A stretch of DNA of 64,000 bases from Triticum aestivum (GCF_018294505.1 NC_057813.1:321763955-321827954); one strand, 5' to 3'; shown: positions 11,267-23,526, numbered from the stretch's first letter. The notes: generated by a model not told the origin, from the letters alone. Translations and numbers: made by a program.

Positions 11267-11551
11267 TGATGCGGAGCATCCTTTGGTCATCCCCATGGAC
11301 CTTTCGTCGCCTCACCAAGCACCAAAAGGACCCATGACTAGAGCACGAGCTCGAGCTCTCGAGATCGAGGTGACTTCTCTCATTAGTGATATATCATATG
11401 ACCCTCTCAAGACATGGCTACCTCAATCCGGAATGTTGTGCATGATTAGATACCAAGAGGACCCTCCCGAGGATGCACATGAAGATGAACAAGACCCCAA
11501 GTCCACGGACGAAGAGAACCCATGGAAGAAGGCAAAAGAGGCTTCCAGGCA

Positions 11552-11867
11552 CCGGACATCCGGCCCAAGTCCCGGACATCCGGTCCCTGGAGATACACAT
11601 AGCCAGCTCTTGCAGAAGAAGGCTCCAGCAACCGGACATTCGGCGTCCAGCCCGGACATCCGGCGCCCCACCGGAAATCCGGCCTCCCGCCCGGATATCC
11701 GGCCCCAGCATCCTGAATACACTAAAGAGGACCCCAACAGCCCGGACATCCGCCAGAACCACCGGACATCCGGTCCCTCCGGAAGCACCGAACATCCGGC
11801 ACCACCAGCCCGGACATCCGGTCCCTCATGAAGCCCCGGACATCCGGCCCGACGCCCGGACATCCGG
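11552..11867. repeat. Array of 12-bp dyads CCGGACATCCGG, 12 copies
   Basis: Twelve copies fall within 316 bp. Seven are exact. Two differ only in the central dinucleotide (CCGGA-AA-TCCGG, CCGGA-TA-TCCGG). Three have one arm change. Each unit is a 5-bp inverted repeat around a 2-bp centre. Spacing is irregular. The 3' LTR has the same array at about 19261-19576. Confidence 0.95.
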
Positions 11868-11928
11868 CGCCTCCTGCCTGCGCGCAGCTACTCTGGGCCA
11901 TGACCCATGTATCCCTTCGCCCCCTGAC

Positions 11929-11936
11929 TATATATA
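11929..11936 (+). promoter_or_regulatory. TATA box of the 5' LTR
   Basis: TATATATA about 60 bp past the last dyad of the array. The 3' LTR has the same box at 19638-19645. Confidence 0.75.
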
Positions 11937-12344
11937 CCCCCTCCTCCCGTACGTTTTAGGGTTAGCGTTGATTTAGCTCAGATTAGAGATAGAGCTTCGC
12001 TCATCCATCGGATCTCCTCTTCGTGAGAGACCGCGGCCTCCTCGGAGAAGATCCAATCGGATTCAAGACCCCCTCGTGGGACGATCCCCCTCGTGGATTC
12101 AAGACCTCCTCACAGAGAAGATCGGTTACCTTTGTATCCTTACCTTTGTTGATTGTGGATCATATGTATCTCTTTGTGTTCGGTGATCTAGCCCTCGTGT
12201 GATTGATTCTATGTCGGTTTCGTGATTCTCTCTCGTTTTCCCCGTGTTTTCCCCTTTGTGCTTCCGCGTGTTCTTCGTGATTCCCCGTAGGATCCACTCC
12301 AAACGTGAAAGATCGTCCACATAGGGTTCCGCCCTACATCATCT

Positions 12345-12361
12345 TGGTATCATGAGCCAGG
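12345..12361 (+). other. Primer-binding site (initiator tRNA-Met type)
   Basis: TGGTATCATGAGCCAGG starts 3 bp after the LTR. It matches the usual TGGTATCAGAGCC primer site except for one inserted T. Confidence 0.85.
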
Positions 12362-13856
12362 TTGATCACATTTTTGGAGCCCCTACCCCGTGTTTTCTAG
12401 CTTGATTTTGTTGTTTTCGTCCTAAATCCGAAAATTCCCCAACAAAAATAGCCCCAAAATTTTTTGTCATTTGTTGGTGAGTTGAGATTTTGTTGGATTT
12501 GGTCCATGGATTTGTGTTGCTGCGTGTGGATCTAGCTTTCCCCACCCTCCCCACCCTTTTCCATCCACCGATCCGTCCGAATTTTGCCCCGGAGTTGCGA
12601 TTTTCCCGTGGAGTTCTTCGAGTTCGTCCCCGATCCAGGAGCCCGGACATCCGCCGTGTCCACCGGACATCCGGCGTACCGAACATCCGGCAGCTGGCCC
12701 GGACATCCGGCCCCTGGCAGCTACAACTCCAACCCCCCAAGCCCTTTTGCCACCATAATTTCGTCCAATTTTGCCCGGAGCCCACAACTACTTCCGCATA
12801 CCCATACCACTTACCACCAACACCACCACCGATCACCGCTACCTCCTATGTCAATTTTGACACGTTTTGGTCTTTGAGAGTTTGGGTTGTGGTTTACCGT
12901 GTCCTATTGTGTTTCAGCTATATAGGTACGGTTCAACGTCAACATCACCACTGCTCATCTTCACCGACTACTCATCATCACCAAGGACGGTAACTTCGAC
13001 GACATCTTTGTCATACCTTGCAATTGCATTGATACCCACATTGCCTCATTTTGCGTAGCTTACCCATCGAGACTAGCCATTGAGTATTGCTGGCAACGCG
13101 ACTTGTGCACATTAGTGGTCATACTCCATAGCATACATACCATACAATAGTGGTGCATATCTTGAGATCAACTTGTGTGTCATAAAGTTGTCATAGCATA
13201 CACAATTACTATCTTGGTTCGTGAAGTTTTGCATGAGAAAAGAGCTCAAAAGTGAAAGAGCCACCCAAGCTTTTAAGCAAAGAGGAAAGATAAGCAAAGA
13301 GCTTATAAGCAAGAACCATAGCATCATACAACATTAAGATTGTCATATCCGATCATCTTGGATCATAGCACTGAAATATCATACATATAGCATACTTGGG
13401 ATAGAGATCGTTGCATTTTTGCCTAGTAGGTTGTGCACAAGTTTGTGTATCCGCCTATTGTGCAATCGTGCTAGCGTCTCTCTAGTATTGTGCAACAAGA
13501 GCATTCTCGTGGTTTCCACATTTTGGCTCACTTTTGGATTGCACAATCCCATTTATCTATTTGCGTGTGTGTTTCCGTGTACCCATACTTGCTTGGTCTA
13601 CTTGTTGCATTTGCAAATTTGTGATTCTTTTCCAACATTATTGAAGCTCACTTACTATTGCATCAAATTTTGTGCCACCATCCTAACCAAGCTCCACCAT
13701 AAGCTTTTACGTGTGTAGGTGTGAGAACCGACAAGAATTGGTACCAATAGTGCTATTTCATTGTCCGCATTTGAGTGAACTTGATTCATCTTCAACTTCG
13801 GTCAAGTTACATTTGGTATACATTCTTTTCCTTCTACCACTTACATTTTGCTTGGA
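12362..13856 (+). other. Untranslated leader of the CRM-like element, with four further dyads
   Basis: About 1.5 kb between primer site and gag without a credible gene. Four more CCGGACATCCGG-like units lie at 12643-12710 (two exact, two with one arm change), so the motif is not confined to the LTR. Confidence 0.75.
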
Positions 13857-15230
13857 ATGATGGATAGGCCAAGTTCTTCTACCACTCCACCTCTCATCGA
13901 GAACGACGACGACATGACATCATTTGTCACCAAGAGTCACCTATTTGGAGCTCAAAAGGCATTGCACCAAGAACAACAAGCAATGAGGGACTACTTCGAC
14001 AACAAATTCGACGCTCACAAGCAAGAGAATGATGCAAGAATGGACGAGATCCGCGCCTTCATGAGGAACCGGCGTCCTTCCACTTCTTCATCCTCAAGAC
14101 GGAGCCGCTCGAGTCGACACTCCGACGACACCTTCTCCGACTCAAGTACACCGTCATCGAACACTCTTCGACGAGCTGCGCGTCAAGACCGGCATGCATC
14201 TCGGAACCCGCTACATGACAAGCATACACAAGAACAAGTCGATGAGCAAATCCCTCGTCCTCAATCAAACCAAGTCGCTTTTGCACAAGCTCAAGAACGA
14301 CAACGACTACGACGCCAAGAAGAAGAGCGAGCGCGCCTACACCAAGAGGAACAAGATGCCGAGAATCAACGTCTTCAACAACAACAATGTGAAGCGCAAG
14401 CTCTTGAGGCGCAACGTGCTCTTCAAGAATCGAGTCGAGCAATCGCCAACCGCAATCGCGAAAGGCGCAATCAAGAGGAAGCCCTTAGAGAAGAAATCCA
14501 AGAGAGGAACTACCACCCGCGAGTGCAACCTCAAGCTCCACAAGCTCCTCCACAAGCTCTCCAAGCTCCACCTCAAGCTCAAGTTCAACAAGAGCAAGTT
14601 GATCATGGACTTCATCCACGCCAAGAGCAACATGAGGATGACTATCCTCCACGTCAAGGATGTCATCATCATCATCGCCAACAACACAATGAAGAGCAAC
14701 GCTATGGCAAGCTCAAGTTCACAATGCCCAAGTTCAATGGGAGCAATGATCCGGAAGAGTACCTCTCATGGGCATTGAAGGTCGACAAAATTTTCCGCTT
14801 GCACAACTATGAGGAAGAGAAGAAGATCGATATGGTATCACTTGAGTTCCAAGACTATGTGCTCATATGGTGGGAACAAGTACTTGAACGCCGTCAAGCA
14901 AGAGGTGAACCACCAATCAACACTTGGGCTCAAATGAAGGATGTCATGCGAGCACGCTTTGTACCAACATACTACAACCGCGATCTCTTCAAGAAGCTAC
15001 AACTCCTCAAGCAAGGAACAAAGAGTGTTGAAGAATACTACAAGGAAATGGAGATAGCCATGATTCGAGCCAATGTCACGGAAGATGATGAGCAAACAAT
15101 GGCACGTTTCTTAAATGGACTCAATCATCCCATCAAGAAGATTGCCTACTTCCAACCCTACTCCAACCTCATTGAGCTCGTACATCAAGCAACCAAGGCC
15201 GAACGTCAAGTGCAAGATGACCTCAAGTAG
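13857..15230 (+). pseudogene. Gag of the CRM-like element, cut short by a 1-bp deletion
   Basis: The ATG at 13857 begins MMDRPSSSTTPPLIENDD. The N-terminal third is rich in Q, E and R and probably coiled. The conserved capsid-like core follows, with FNGSNDPEEYLSWALKVDK, the W-x-x-VLERR region and the GTKSVEEYYKEMEIA block. The frame ends at TAG 15228-15230 right after VQDDLK. The related copy at the right end of the window has an extra base at this point and reads on as KYAKYLSK, so a single base has been lost here. Past the break, in the pol frame, a CCHC knuckle (C-x2-C-x4-H-x4-C, 15452-15493) completes the original Gag. Gag would form the particle that packages element RNA. Confidence 0.9.
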
Positions 15231-15493
15231 CCAAGTACTCATCCAAGATCTACGGCTTCTCCAACATCCAAGCTTCAACGACTCCTCCAACATCTACATC
15301 AACCAAGCCGTCTCCAAGCAACGACGACAAGTCAAATTACAAGAAAACTTCGGCAAGTTCAAGTCGTCTTCCTCCTACTACAAGCAACTTCAAGCCGCGT
15401 GCTTCATCATCTACTCCAACCGATGAGACCGTCAAAACAAGCTCCTTCAAGTGTTTCACTTGCGGCGGCCGAGGCCACAAGTCCTTCCAATGC

Positions 15494-18400
15494 ATGAACA
15501 AGCGCACCATGATCCTCAACGACGACGGCACATATGACTCAATGAGTGAAGAGGAGATGGAAGCCCTTGAGCAAGTGGCCATGCACCGGCGCGTGAACGA
15601 GGATGAAGATGATCAAGTCTTTTGTGATGAGGATTCGAGCCCCGCTCTCGTTGTCTCCAAAGTCTTGGCACTTCAACATCAACAAGAAGAAGACCAACGA
15701 TGCCACATATTCCATACTAAGGCCGGCATCAATGGAAGGTCCGTCAAGCTCATCATCGATGGAGGTAGTTGCCACAACTTGGCAAGTGAAGAACTATGTT
15801 CCAAGCTTCAATTGGTCAAGAGGAAGCACCCGCACCCCTACAAGGTTCAATGGCTAAGTGACTCCGGCACTATACGAGTCGAGCATACGGTCCAAGTCTC
15901 CTTCAAAATTGGTGCTTATGAAGACACTTTGGAGTGTGATGTGGTCCCAATGACCGTTTGCCACCTCCTTCTTGGTCGACCATGGCAATTCGACCGTGGT
16001 GTCATCCACAATGGGCGCACCAATCACTATAGCTTCAAAATGAAAGGGAAGGAATATGTGTTACGACCTATGTCTCCTAGTCAAGTAATAGCCGACAAGC
16101 AAACCACCAATCATGGAGAGAAGAGTGAAAAAGTGACACACCCAAAAGTGAGTGAGAGCCACAAGCCAAATTTGAGCGCCTCTTCGCCTAGAGAGAAAAA
16201 CCTCATCCTATTTGCCACCAAAAGTGAGATGAGAGAAGTGTGTGAGAACCCATCGAGTGTGATGCACTTTGTCCTTGTGTGCAAAGATGGAGAGCCAACA
16301 ACTAACACTTCTCACGAGCTACCTTTAGTGTTTCAATCTCTTTTGCAGGAATTCCAAGATGTTTTCCCCGATGAGCTACCTCCGGGTCTACCTCCACTAC
16401 GAGGAATTGAGCATCGAATCGACCTCATCCCCGGAGCGCCACTTCCAAACAAAGCTCCATACCGAGTCAATCCCGAAGAAACCAAGGAGATTCAACGGCA
16501 AGTACAACAACTCATCGACAACGGTCATGTACGTGAAAGCTTAAGCCCATGTGCCGTTCCCGTTATACTTGTGCCTAAGCCCGATGGAAGTTTCCGCTTG
16601 TGTTCCGATTGTAGACCTATAAATGCTATTACCGTTCGCTATAGGCATCCCATTCCTCGCTTAGATGATATGCTTGATGAGCTTAGCGGAGCCAACTTTT
16701 TCTCCAAAATTGATCTTAAAAGTGGCTATTATCAAATCCGCATTCAAGAAGGTGATGAATGGAAAACCGCTTTCAAAACCAAATTTGGCTTATATGAGTG
16801 GTTAGTAATGCCTATGGGTTTGTCGGAAGCTCCCGGTACTTTCGTGCGTCTTATGCATCATGTGCTTAGACCTTACATTGGAGTCTTCGTTGTGGTTTAC
16901 TTTGATGATATCCTTGTGTTTAGCAAAACCATGAAAGAGCACATTAATCATGTTAAATCTGTGTTGCAAACCCTCCGCAAGGAAAGCCTTTATGCGAACT
17001 TGAAAAAATGCACTTTTGGCGTTGACAAAGTGGTTTTCTTGGGTTTTGTTGTCTCTTCCAAGGGTGTCCATGTTGATGAAACTAAGATTAAGGCAATTAA
17101 AACTTGGCCCCAACCCACCAATTTGCAACAAGTGCGTAGTTTTCTTGGTCTTGCAGGATTTTATCGCCGCTTTGTGAAAAACTTTAGCACAATTGCCGCT
17201 CCTTTGCATGCCTTGAGTAAGAAGAATGCTCCTTTTGTTTGGGGATCTTTGCAATCCACTGCTTTTGATGAGCTCAAGTCTTTGCTTACTCATGCTCCAA
17301 TTCTTGCTTTGCCCAACTTTGACAAAACTTTTGAGGTTCATTGTGATGCAAGTGGTACCGGAATTGGCGGAGTTTTGATGCAAGAAAAACGAGCCATTGC
17401 ATATTTTAGTGAAAAACTCTCCGGTGCTCAACTTAACTATCCCATCTATGACAAAGAATTGTATGCTTTAGTGCATGTGCTACATGTTTGGGAACATTAC
17501 CTTAGACCTCATGAATTTGTCATCCATACCGATCATGAAACGCTTAAGTACTTAAAAGGTCAAACTAAGTTGAACAAGCGTCATGCCAAATGGAGTGAAT
17601 TTATTGAATCTTTTCCTTATGTGATCAAGTACATTAAGGGTAAAGAAAATGTTGTTGCGGATGCACTTTCACGCATATGCATGCTTGTCACTAAACTTGA
17701 GTTGAATGTTATTGGTTTTGAGCATATAAAAGACTTGTATGAGCATGACCCTTCTTTTGCTACCCCTTATGCTAAGTGTTTGACACACACGTCTTGGGAA
17801 CGATACTACATAAAGGATGATTATCTTATGAGAGCTAACAAACTTTGCATTCCCGAGTCTTCTCTTCATTTGCTCCTTTTGCAAGAGGCTCATGGAGGCG
17901 GACTCATGGGACACTTTGGACGTGACAAGACTTTCGCCACGCTCTCCAAGAACTACGTTTGGCCCAAGATGTACCGTGATGTATCACGCTTCACCAACCG
18001 TTGCTCTACATGTCACAAAGCTAAGTCTAAAGCTCAATCCCATGGTCTTTACATGCCACTTCCTATTCCTTATCAACCTTGGGAAGACATTAGCATGGAT
18101 TTTATACTTGGTTTGCCTAGAACTCAAAATGGCAAGGATTCCGTCTTTGTTGTTGTGGACAGATTTTCTAAGATGGCACATTTCATTCCTTGCAACAAGA
18201 TAGACGATGCTTCACACGTTGCAAATCTCTTTTGTAGGGAAATCTTGCATCTCCATGGAGTCCCAAAGACAATCGTCTCCGACCGCGACGTCAAGTTCTT
18301 GAGTTACTTTTGGAAGACCCTATGCGCCAAGCTCGGAATCAAGCTATTGTTCTCTTCGGCATACCATCCTCAAACCGACGGCCAAACGGAGGTGACGAAC

Positions 18401-19540
18401 CGTACACTCTCCACTCTACTTCGCGTGTTGATCAAGAAGAACATCAAGGAGTGGGAGGCATGTCTACCCATCGTCGAGTACGCCTACAACCGTGCAAGAC
18501 ATTCGACGACCGGCAAGTCCCCCTTCGAGGTCGTCTACGGCTTCAACCCGTTGTCCCCATTGGACATTCTACCTCTTCCTCTACAAGAGCGCACCAACCT
18601 TGACGCAAGTGCCCGTGCAAGCTACATCAAGAAGATGCATGAAGATACAAGGCACACCATCGAGCGCCAAGTACAACGACTAGCGACCAAGCTCAACGTC
18701 AACAAGCATCCCATGATATTCAACATTGGAGACCTCGTGTGGCTACACCTTCGCAAGGACCGCTTCCCCAACGAACGCAAGTCCAAGCTTCTCCCTCGAG
18801 CCGACGGACCCTTCAAGGTGCTAGAACGCTACGACAACAATGCTTACAAGATCGATCTCCCACGCGACAAGTACAACATGAGCGACATCTTCAACGTCTC
18901 CGATCTCTCCCCGTACCATGGTGATGAGGATTTCGGTCCGAGGTCGGATCTTTCACAAGGGGGGGGGGGAGATGATGCGGAGCATCCTTCGGTCATCCCC
19001 ATGGACCTTCCGTCGCCTCACCAAGCACCAAGAGGACCCATGACTAGAGCACGAGCTCGAGCTCTCGAGATCGAGGTGACTTCTCTCCTTAGTGATATAT
19101 CATATGACCCTCTCGAGACATGGCTACTACCTCAATCCGGAATGTTGTGCATGATTAGGTACCAAGAGGACCCTCCCGAGGGTGCACATGAAGATGAACA
19201 AGACCCCAAGTCCACGGACGAAGAGAACCCATGGAAGAAGGCAAAAGAGGCTTCCAGGCACCGGACATCCGGCCCAAGTCCCGGACATCCGGTCCCTGGA
19301 GATACACACAGCCAGCTCCTACAGAAGAAGGCTCCAGCAACCGGACATCCGGCGTCCAGTCCAGACATCCGGCGCCCCACCGGAAATCCGGCCTCCCGCC
19401 CGGATATCCGGCCCCAGCATCCCGAATACACTGAAGAGGACCCCAATAGCCCGGACATCCGCCAGAACCACCGGACATCCGGTCCCTCCGGAAGCACCGG
19501 ACATCTGGCACCACCAGCCCGGACATCCGGTCCCTCGTGA
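15494..19540 (+). CDS. Pol polyprotein of the CRM-like element, running into the 3' LTR
   Basis: The open frame has 1,348 residues from this ATG, but the same frame is already open upstream through the Gag knuckle, so the natural product was a Gag-Pol fusion. In order: protease with IIDGGS (Asp near residue 89), reverse transcriptase with YFDD (near 469), RNase H with CDASGTG (near 618) and later D/E residues, integrase with a zinc-binding H/C region and the triad Asp 889, Asp 930, Glu 966 (35 residues between the last two). A GPF block follows ([12 protein letters not shown]). All catalytic residues seen are intact. The frame crosses the polypurine tract as GGGG and then takes about 188 residues from the 3' LTR, including [12 protein letters not shown] and a proline-rich tail made by translating the dyad array. 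Confidence 0.93.
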   Translation: MNKRTMILNDDGTYDSMSEEEMEALEQVAMHRRVNEDEDDQVFCDEDSSPALVVSKVLALQHQQEEDQRCHIFHTKAGINGRSVKLIIDGGSCHNLASEELCSKLQLVKRKHPHPYKVQWLSDSGTIRVEHTVQVSFKIGAYEDTLECDVVPMTVCHLLLGRPWQFDRGVIHNGRTNHYSFKMKGKEYVLRPMSPSQVIADKQTTNHGEKSEKVTHPKVSESHKPNLSASSPREKNLILFATKSEMREVCENPSSVMHFVLVCKDGEPTTNTSHELPLVFQSLLQEFQDVFPDELPPGLPPLRGIEHRIDLIPGAPLPNKAPYRVNPEETKEIQRQVQQLIDNGHVRESLSPCAVPVILVPKPDGSFRLCSDCRPINAITVRYRHPIPRLDDMLDELSGANFFSKIDLKSGYYQIRIQEGDEWKTAFKTKFGLYEWLVMPMGLSEAPGTFVRLMHHVLRPYIGVFVVVYFDDILVFSKTMKEHINHVKSVLQTLRKESLYANLKKCTFGVDKVVFLGFVVSSKGVHVDETKIKAIKTWPQPTNLQQVRSFLGLAGFYRRFVKNFSTIAAPLHALSKKNAPFVWGSLQSTAFDELKSLLTHAPILALPNFDKTFEVHCDASGTGIGGVLMQEKRAIAYFSEKLSGAQLNYPIYDKELYALVHVLHVWEHYLRPHEFVIHTDHETLKYLKGQTKLNKRHAKWSEFIESFPYVIKYIKGKENVVADALSRICMLVTKLELNVIGFEHIKDLYEHDPSFATPYAKCLTHTSWERYYIKDDYLMRANKLCIPESSLHLLLLQEAHGGGLMGHFGRDKTFATLSKNYVWPKMYRDVSRFTNRCSTCHKAKSKAQSHGLYMPLPIPYQPWEDISMDFILGLPRTQNGKDSVFVVVDRFSKMAHFIPCNKIDDASHVANLFCREILHLHGVPKTIVSDRDVKFLSYFWKTLCAKLGIKLLFSSAYHPQTDGQTEVTNRTLSTLLRVLIKKNIKEWEACLPIVEYAYNRARHSTTGKSPFEVVYGFNPLSPLDILPLPLQERTNLDASARASYIKKMHEDTRHTIERQVQRLATKLNVNKHPMIFNIGDLVWLHLRKDRFPNERKSKLLPRADGPFKVLERYDNNAYKIDLPRDKYNMSDIFNVSDLSPYHGDEDFGPRSDLSQGGGGDDAEHPSVIPMDLPSPHQAPRGPMTRARARALEIEVTSLLSDISYDPLETWLLPQSGMLCMIRYQEDPPEGAHEDEQDPKSTDEENPWKKAKEASRHRTSGPSPGHPVPGDTHSQLLQKKAPATGHPASSPDIRRPTGNPASRPDIRPQHPEYTEEDPNSPDIRQNHRTSGPSGSTGHLAPPARTSGPS
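18957..18972 (+). other. Polypurine tract
   Basis: AAGG followed by a long G run and GAGA ends directly before the 3' LTR (TGATGCGG at 18973). It primes plus-strand DNA synthesis. Confidence 0.85.
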
Positions 19541-20050
19541 AGCCCCGGACATCCGGCCCGACGCCCGGACATCCGGCGCCTCCTGCCTGCGCTTAGCTAC
19601 TCTGGGCCATGACCCATGTATCCCTTCGCCCCCTGACTATATATACTCCCTCCTCCCGTACGTTTTAGGGTTAGCGTTGATTTAGCTCAGATTAGAGATA
19701 GAGCTTCGCTCATCCATCAGATCTCCTCTTCGTGAGAGACCGCGGCCTCCTCGGAGAAGATCCAATTGGATTCAAGACCCCCTCGTGGGAAGATCCCCCT
19801 TGTGGATTCAAGACCTCCTCACGGAGAAGATCGGTTACCTTTGTATCCTTACCTTTGTTGATTGTGGATCATATGTATCTCTTTGTGTTCAGTGATCTAG
19901 CCCTCGTGTGATTGATTCTATGTCGGTTTTGTATTTCTCTCTCGTTTTCCCCGTGTTTTCCCCTTTGTGCTTCCGCATGTTCTTCGTGATTCCCCGTAGG
20001 ATCCACTCCAAACGTGAAAGATCGTCCACATAGGGTTCCGCCCTACATCA
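18973..20050 (+). repeat. 3' LTR of the CRM-like element
   Basis: TGATG...CATCA, 1,078 bp. It differs from the 5' LTR by about 32 substitutions, mostly transitions, and one 3-bp insertion (hand count). It is followed by the AAACA target duplication at 20051-20055. Confidence 0.97.
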
Positions 20051-20811
20051 AAACACCAACAAAGACCCACTACGAGGCGTCGCACGAACACCACAACACC
20101 AGGCCGGTGCGCAGTGAAAGGCAGTCGCCACTAGGGAATCAACCACTGTTGCATCAACAATCACCATGCACGAGCAGCCACCGAAGCACGAGGGAGGTGG
20201 GCGCCGCCGACAAGGGCATCCTACACGAGGCAGACCCGCGACCGGCCACAGCGCCCACGTCCACCTTCCAACTAGTTGTAGCACCAGCAATGAGCTGGGT
20301 TACGCCCACGGGGAGGCAGGGCTGCAGAGGATAGCTTCCATGCCACGGCCAAGCTGCAACACCGGCAGGGCCGACCAGGGAAGGCGCAGACGGATGTAGA
20401 CGCACACAAGATCGGGTCTTAGGGGGGAGGGGACGTCGCGCTCAATATGGGAGGCCCCACCGCCACCATGGCCAAGGCTAGGTCGCACGTTGGCTGGACC
20501 AACACGGGGAGGGGCGCCGAAGGGGAGCACCGCAATCGGCTGGGGTGAGCGCCTAGATCCCATCCAAAGCAAACCAGAAACCACACGGTGGAGCCCCAGC
20601 CAGGGGAGGCCACTCACGTTGCCTATGTAGTGGGAAAGAGGTTGCCGGGAGAGGCCATCCTCATCGGAGGAGGAGGCCATCGGCCTCGTACGGGACCGGA
20701 TCTGGAGGGGAGGGCAGCTGGGTGATGGGGAGAAGAAACGACCCAGCCACCAGCATCCCAGATCCTGGCACGACTTTGCCGGCCAGCCCTCCGACGGCGC
20801 CGACACGGCGG
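20051..20811. other. Unassigned GC-rich sequence, right half of the CRM-like insertion site
   Basis: Continues 10599-11266 when the Gypsy element is taken out. Long minus-strand frames (20866-20300) have no family features. No recognisable gene. Confidence 0.4.
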
Positions 20812-22335
20812 TGATTGCTTGTATCTGTGTTGGTAATTCCCCGAAGAGGAGAGGATGATGCAACACAACAAAGGTAAGTATTTTCCTTAGTTATGAATCT
20901 AGGTTATCAATTCAGTAGGAGAACCAAGCAACACTATGTAACAGCACCAACACACAAACCACAAAAACTTGCAACCCAATGGGTAAGAGTGGTTGTCAAT
21001 CCCTTCTCGTTATTGAGATAGATTAAATTGTACGAGATTTGATAAATAGATCTAACTAAAACACACACAAAATAAAGAAATAAAAAGTGCAACGAGGTAT
21101 TTTTGGTTTTAATATGATAGGAAATAGACCCGGGGGCGTAGATTTCACTAGAGCTTCTCTCAAGGAAATATCATATGGTGGGTAAACAAATTATTGTTGG
21201 ACAACTCACAGAAAAGCAAATAATTATGACGATATCCAAGGCAATGATCATGTATATAGGCATCACGTCCAAGATTAGTAGACCGACTTCTTCCTGCATC
21301 TACTACTATTACTCCACACATCAACCGCTATCCAGCATGCATCTAGTGTTTAAGTTCATGGAAAAATGAAGTAATGCAATAAGAACGATGACATGATGTA
21401 GACAAGATCTTGTTATCCTTAATAGCAATGATACATGCATGTCATGTCTCTTTTTGTCACTGATATTGAGCACCACAAGATCGAACCCATCACAAAGCAT
21501 CTCTTCCCATTGCAAGAAAAATCAATCTAGTTGGCCAAACCAAACCAAAGTTTCAGAGAAGAAATACGAGGCTATAAAGATCATGCATAAAAGAGTTCAA
21601 CAAGGACTCAAATAATATTCATGGATAGATCTGATCATAAACTCACAATTCATCATATCCCAACAAACACACCGCAAAAAGTCATTACATCATATAGATC
21701 TCCATGAACATCAAGGAGAGCATTGTATTGAAGATCAAAAAGAGAGAAGAAGCCATCCAGCTAGCTACTACCTACGAACCCGTAGGTCTATGGTAAACTA
21801 CTCACGCATCATCGAAGGGGCGACAAGGATGATGAAGAACCCCTCCATGATCGTCGACCCCTCCGGTAGTGCCGGAAAAGGCCTCTAGATTGGATCTCGT
21901 GGTTCTGGAACTTGCGGCGGCCAGAAAAGTGTTTCGTCGACTCGCCTAAGGTTTTTGGGATTTTAGAGTATTTATAGAGCTGAAGGTCGGTGGAGAAGCT
22001 TTCCGTGGCCCCACTACCCACCAGGGTGCGCCTAGGGCCTCTAGCGCGCCCTAGGGTCTAGTGGGCCCCACGGGCCTCCGTTGGTGCCTTCCTTGGCCTC
22101 CTGGGTGTCTTCTGGGCAGAAAAAATTCTCCAAAAAGTTTCATGGCATTTGGACTCCGTTTGGTATTGATTTTCTGCGAAGTAAAAAACAAGCAAAAAAT
22201 AGTAACTGACACTATGTCAATATGTTAGTCCTAAAAAATGATATAAAGTTGCTAGTAAATGGGTATAAACATCCAAGATTGATACTTTAATAGCATAGAA
22301 CAATAAAAAATTATAGATACGTTGGAGACGTGTCA
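20812..22335 (-). repeat. Solo LTR-like repeat, copy 1 (about 1.52 kb)
   Basis: On the minus strand it begins TGACACGTCTCCAACGTATC and ends near AGCAATCA, so it has TG..CA ends. The flanking 5-mers GGCGG (20807-20811) and GGGGG (22336-22340) agree at four of five positions. A second copy lies at 54628-56203 with long shared blocks (for example GGAAATAGACCCGGGGGC, CTACTACTATTACTCCACAC). No internal retroelement genes are attached, which suggests recombination between two LTRs. It resembles a very common Triticeae LTR, but I do not name the family. Confidence 0.7.
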
Positions 22336-22945
22336 GGGGGTGGGCGGGAGGTGGGGGCGGGCCACCGCCGGCTTGGTTCCTACCAAGTTGCCCGGCTCGA
22401 GCGACGTGATGGTCGGGCGACCAACTTCATCTCTACTCCTAATATAATCTTATACTCCTATAAAAGTTGCCTCATCTCTACTCCTATAAAAAATGAGTTG
22501 GTGATGATGGTGTGCTTGCCATTCTTTGTTTATAATCGTGGAACTGAATCGAATGCATAGGAAGCAATCTATGGCAACTTTGCAAAAACTGCCCGACACT
22601 TTGTTAACATTTGCAGACAACCCTTCTAAACCTCATCTGGCCCCGACTCATCAAGCCATCTGAAAAAAAGGGCGTCATACAACCACTGGCCGGCAGCATT
22701 GGAATCGACCTGGCGCGATAACCATTGATGGTGCCAACCACCGATGGCTCTATATTTTTGCGTATTTCTAGACCACATTTGTTGCATGTTCTTTTCATAT
22801 ATCACACTGGTACAATGAGCAGCGACAGAAATAATGTAAATAAAGTATTCCAGCAACAAAAAATATTTATGTAATATCTTTATATATCAAAGTAAATATA
22901 TATGTAAAAATATTACTTTTAAAAAATATTGTAAAACTAATAAAG
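22336..22945. other. Unassigned sequence
   Basis: GC-rich at the left (continuing the insertion-site sequence), then AT-rich from about 22860. Near 22435-22500 the phrase CTCTACTCCTATAAAA resembles a Helitron 5' end, but no matching 3' end was found. No coding sequence is recognised. Confidence 0.4.
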
Positions 22946-23206
22946 TACTCTCTCCGTTTTTATTTACTCTGCATATTAGAGTTGACTGAAGTCAAACTTC
23001 GTAAAGTTTGACCAAGTTTATAGAAAACAATATAGACATTTATCATAATAAATCTATACAATGTATAAGTACATTCAATAATAAATATAATGTTGTTGAT
23101 TTGTTATTGTATATCTTAATATTTTTGTTTATAAATTTGGTCAAAGTTTGTAAAGTTTGACTTTGACCAAAGCTAATATGCGAACTAAATAAAAATGGAG
23201 GGAGTA
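22946..23206. mobile_element. Stowaway-type MITE, 261 bp
   Basis: Left end TACTCTCTCCGTTTTTATTT and right end AAATAAAAATGGAGGGAGTA are inverted repeats. Inner blocks GTCAAACTTCGTAAAGTTTG and its partner near 23140-23170 also pair. TA flanks both sides. Confidence 0.9.
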
Positions 23207-23526
23207 AATATATATTAGTTTATTTAAATAAATTTATTTTAGATTAATGTAAAATATAATTTATTTATATAGATTAACGTAAAATATATACTTTATTAAA
23301 TTAAGTAAATTAATGTATATTTTACTTTTAAACTAATATTATTTAATGTATATATTTTGTGTATAATATATAATGTATAATGTAAAAAATATTGCTTGAT
23401 GTATATATACATATATATATATTATTTTTATACTTTTGCATATAATGTAAATAAAGTAATACTGGTACAAACGAACAACTCGATGTACAAAATATTTTGT
23501 ACACAATACTTTATTTAACAGTACAG
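23207..23526. other. AT-rich low-complexity sequence
   Basis: Mostly ATATATTT/TTTAAATA-like text with no gene, up to the start of the next LTR. Confidence 0.7.

Larger units (their letters stand above)
11267..12341 (+). repeat. 5' LTR of the CRM-like element
   Basis: TGATG...CATCA, 1,075 bp. The U3 part carries a dense array of CCGGACATCCGG dyads (11552-11867) and a TATA box at 11929. The sequence after it (TTTTAGGGTTAGCG) probably begins the transcript. Confidence 0.97.
11267..20050 (+). mobile_element. Complete Gypsy LTR retrotransposon, CRM-like chromovirus lineage, 8,784 bp
   Basis: Two LTRs of 1,075 and 1,078 bp start TGATG and end CATCA. They are flanked by the perfect target duplication AAACA (11262-11266 and 20051-20055). 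An initiator-Met-type primer site follows the 5' LTR, and a G-rich polypurine tract precedes the 3' LTR. Gag and pol lie between, in the Gypsy order protease, reverse transcriptase, RNase H, integrase. The integrase tail has a GPF block and no recognisable chromodomain, and TGATG/CATCA ends fit the CRM clade; this clade call is inference. A hand count gives about 32 substitutions and one 3-bp gap between the LTRs, roughly 3%, so the insertion is fairly recent. One base deletion splits gag from pol. Confidence 0.95.

Noticed and set aside
10803..11318. Minus-strand frame of 171 codons next to the CRM-like element
   Set aside because: It crosses the LTR boundary, lacks domain motifs, and follows base composition.
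11418..11863. Long open frames on both strands across the dyad array (also 19127-19572)
   Set aside because: The CCGGACATCCGG unit has no stop codon in any frame, so every frame stays open. Apart from the plus-strand pol extension these are shadows of the repeat.
11552..11867. CRISPR-like array
   Set aside because: The repeats are 12 bp, spacing is irregular, and the array is inside an LTR of a plant retroelement.
14194..14778. Overlapping frames inside gag on both strands
   Set aside because: The gag frame has clear family motifs; the others are Lys- or Leu-rich by-products of a CAAGAAC-biased sequence.
22420..22510. Possible second Helitron start (CTCTACTCCTATAAAA)
   Set aside because: No hairpin and CTRR end could be paired with it.
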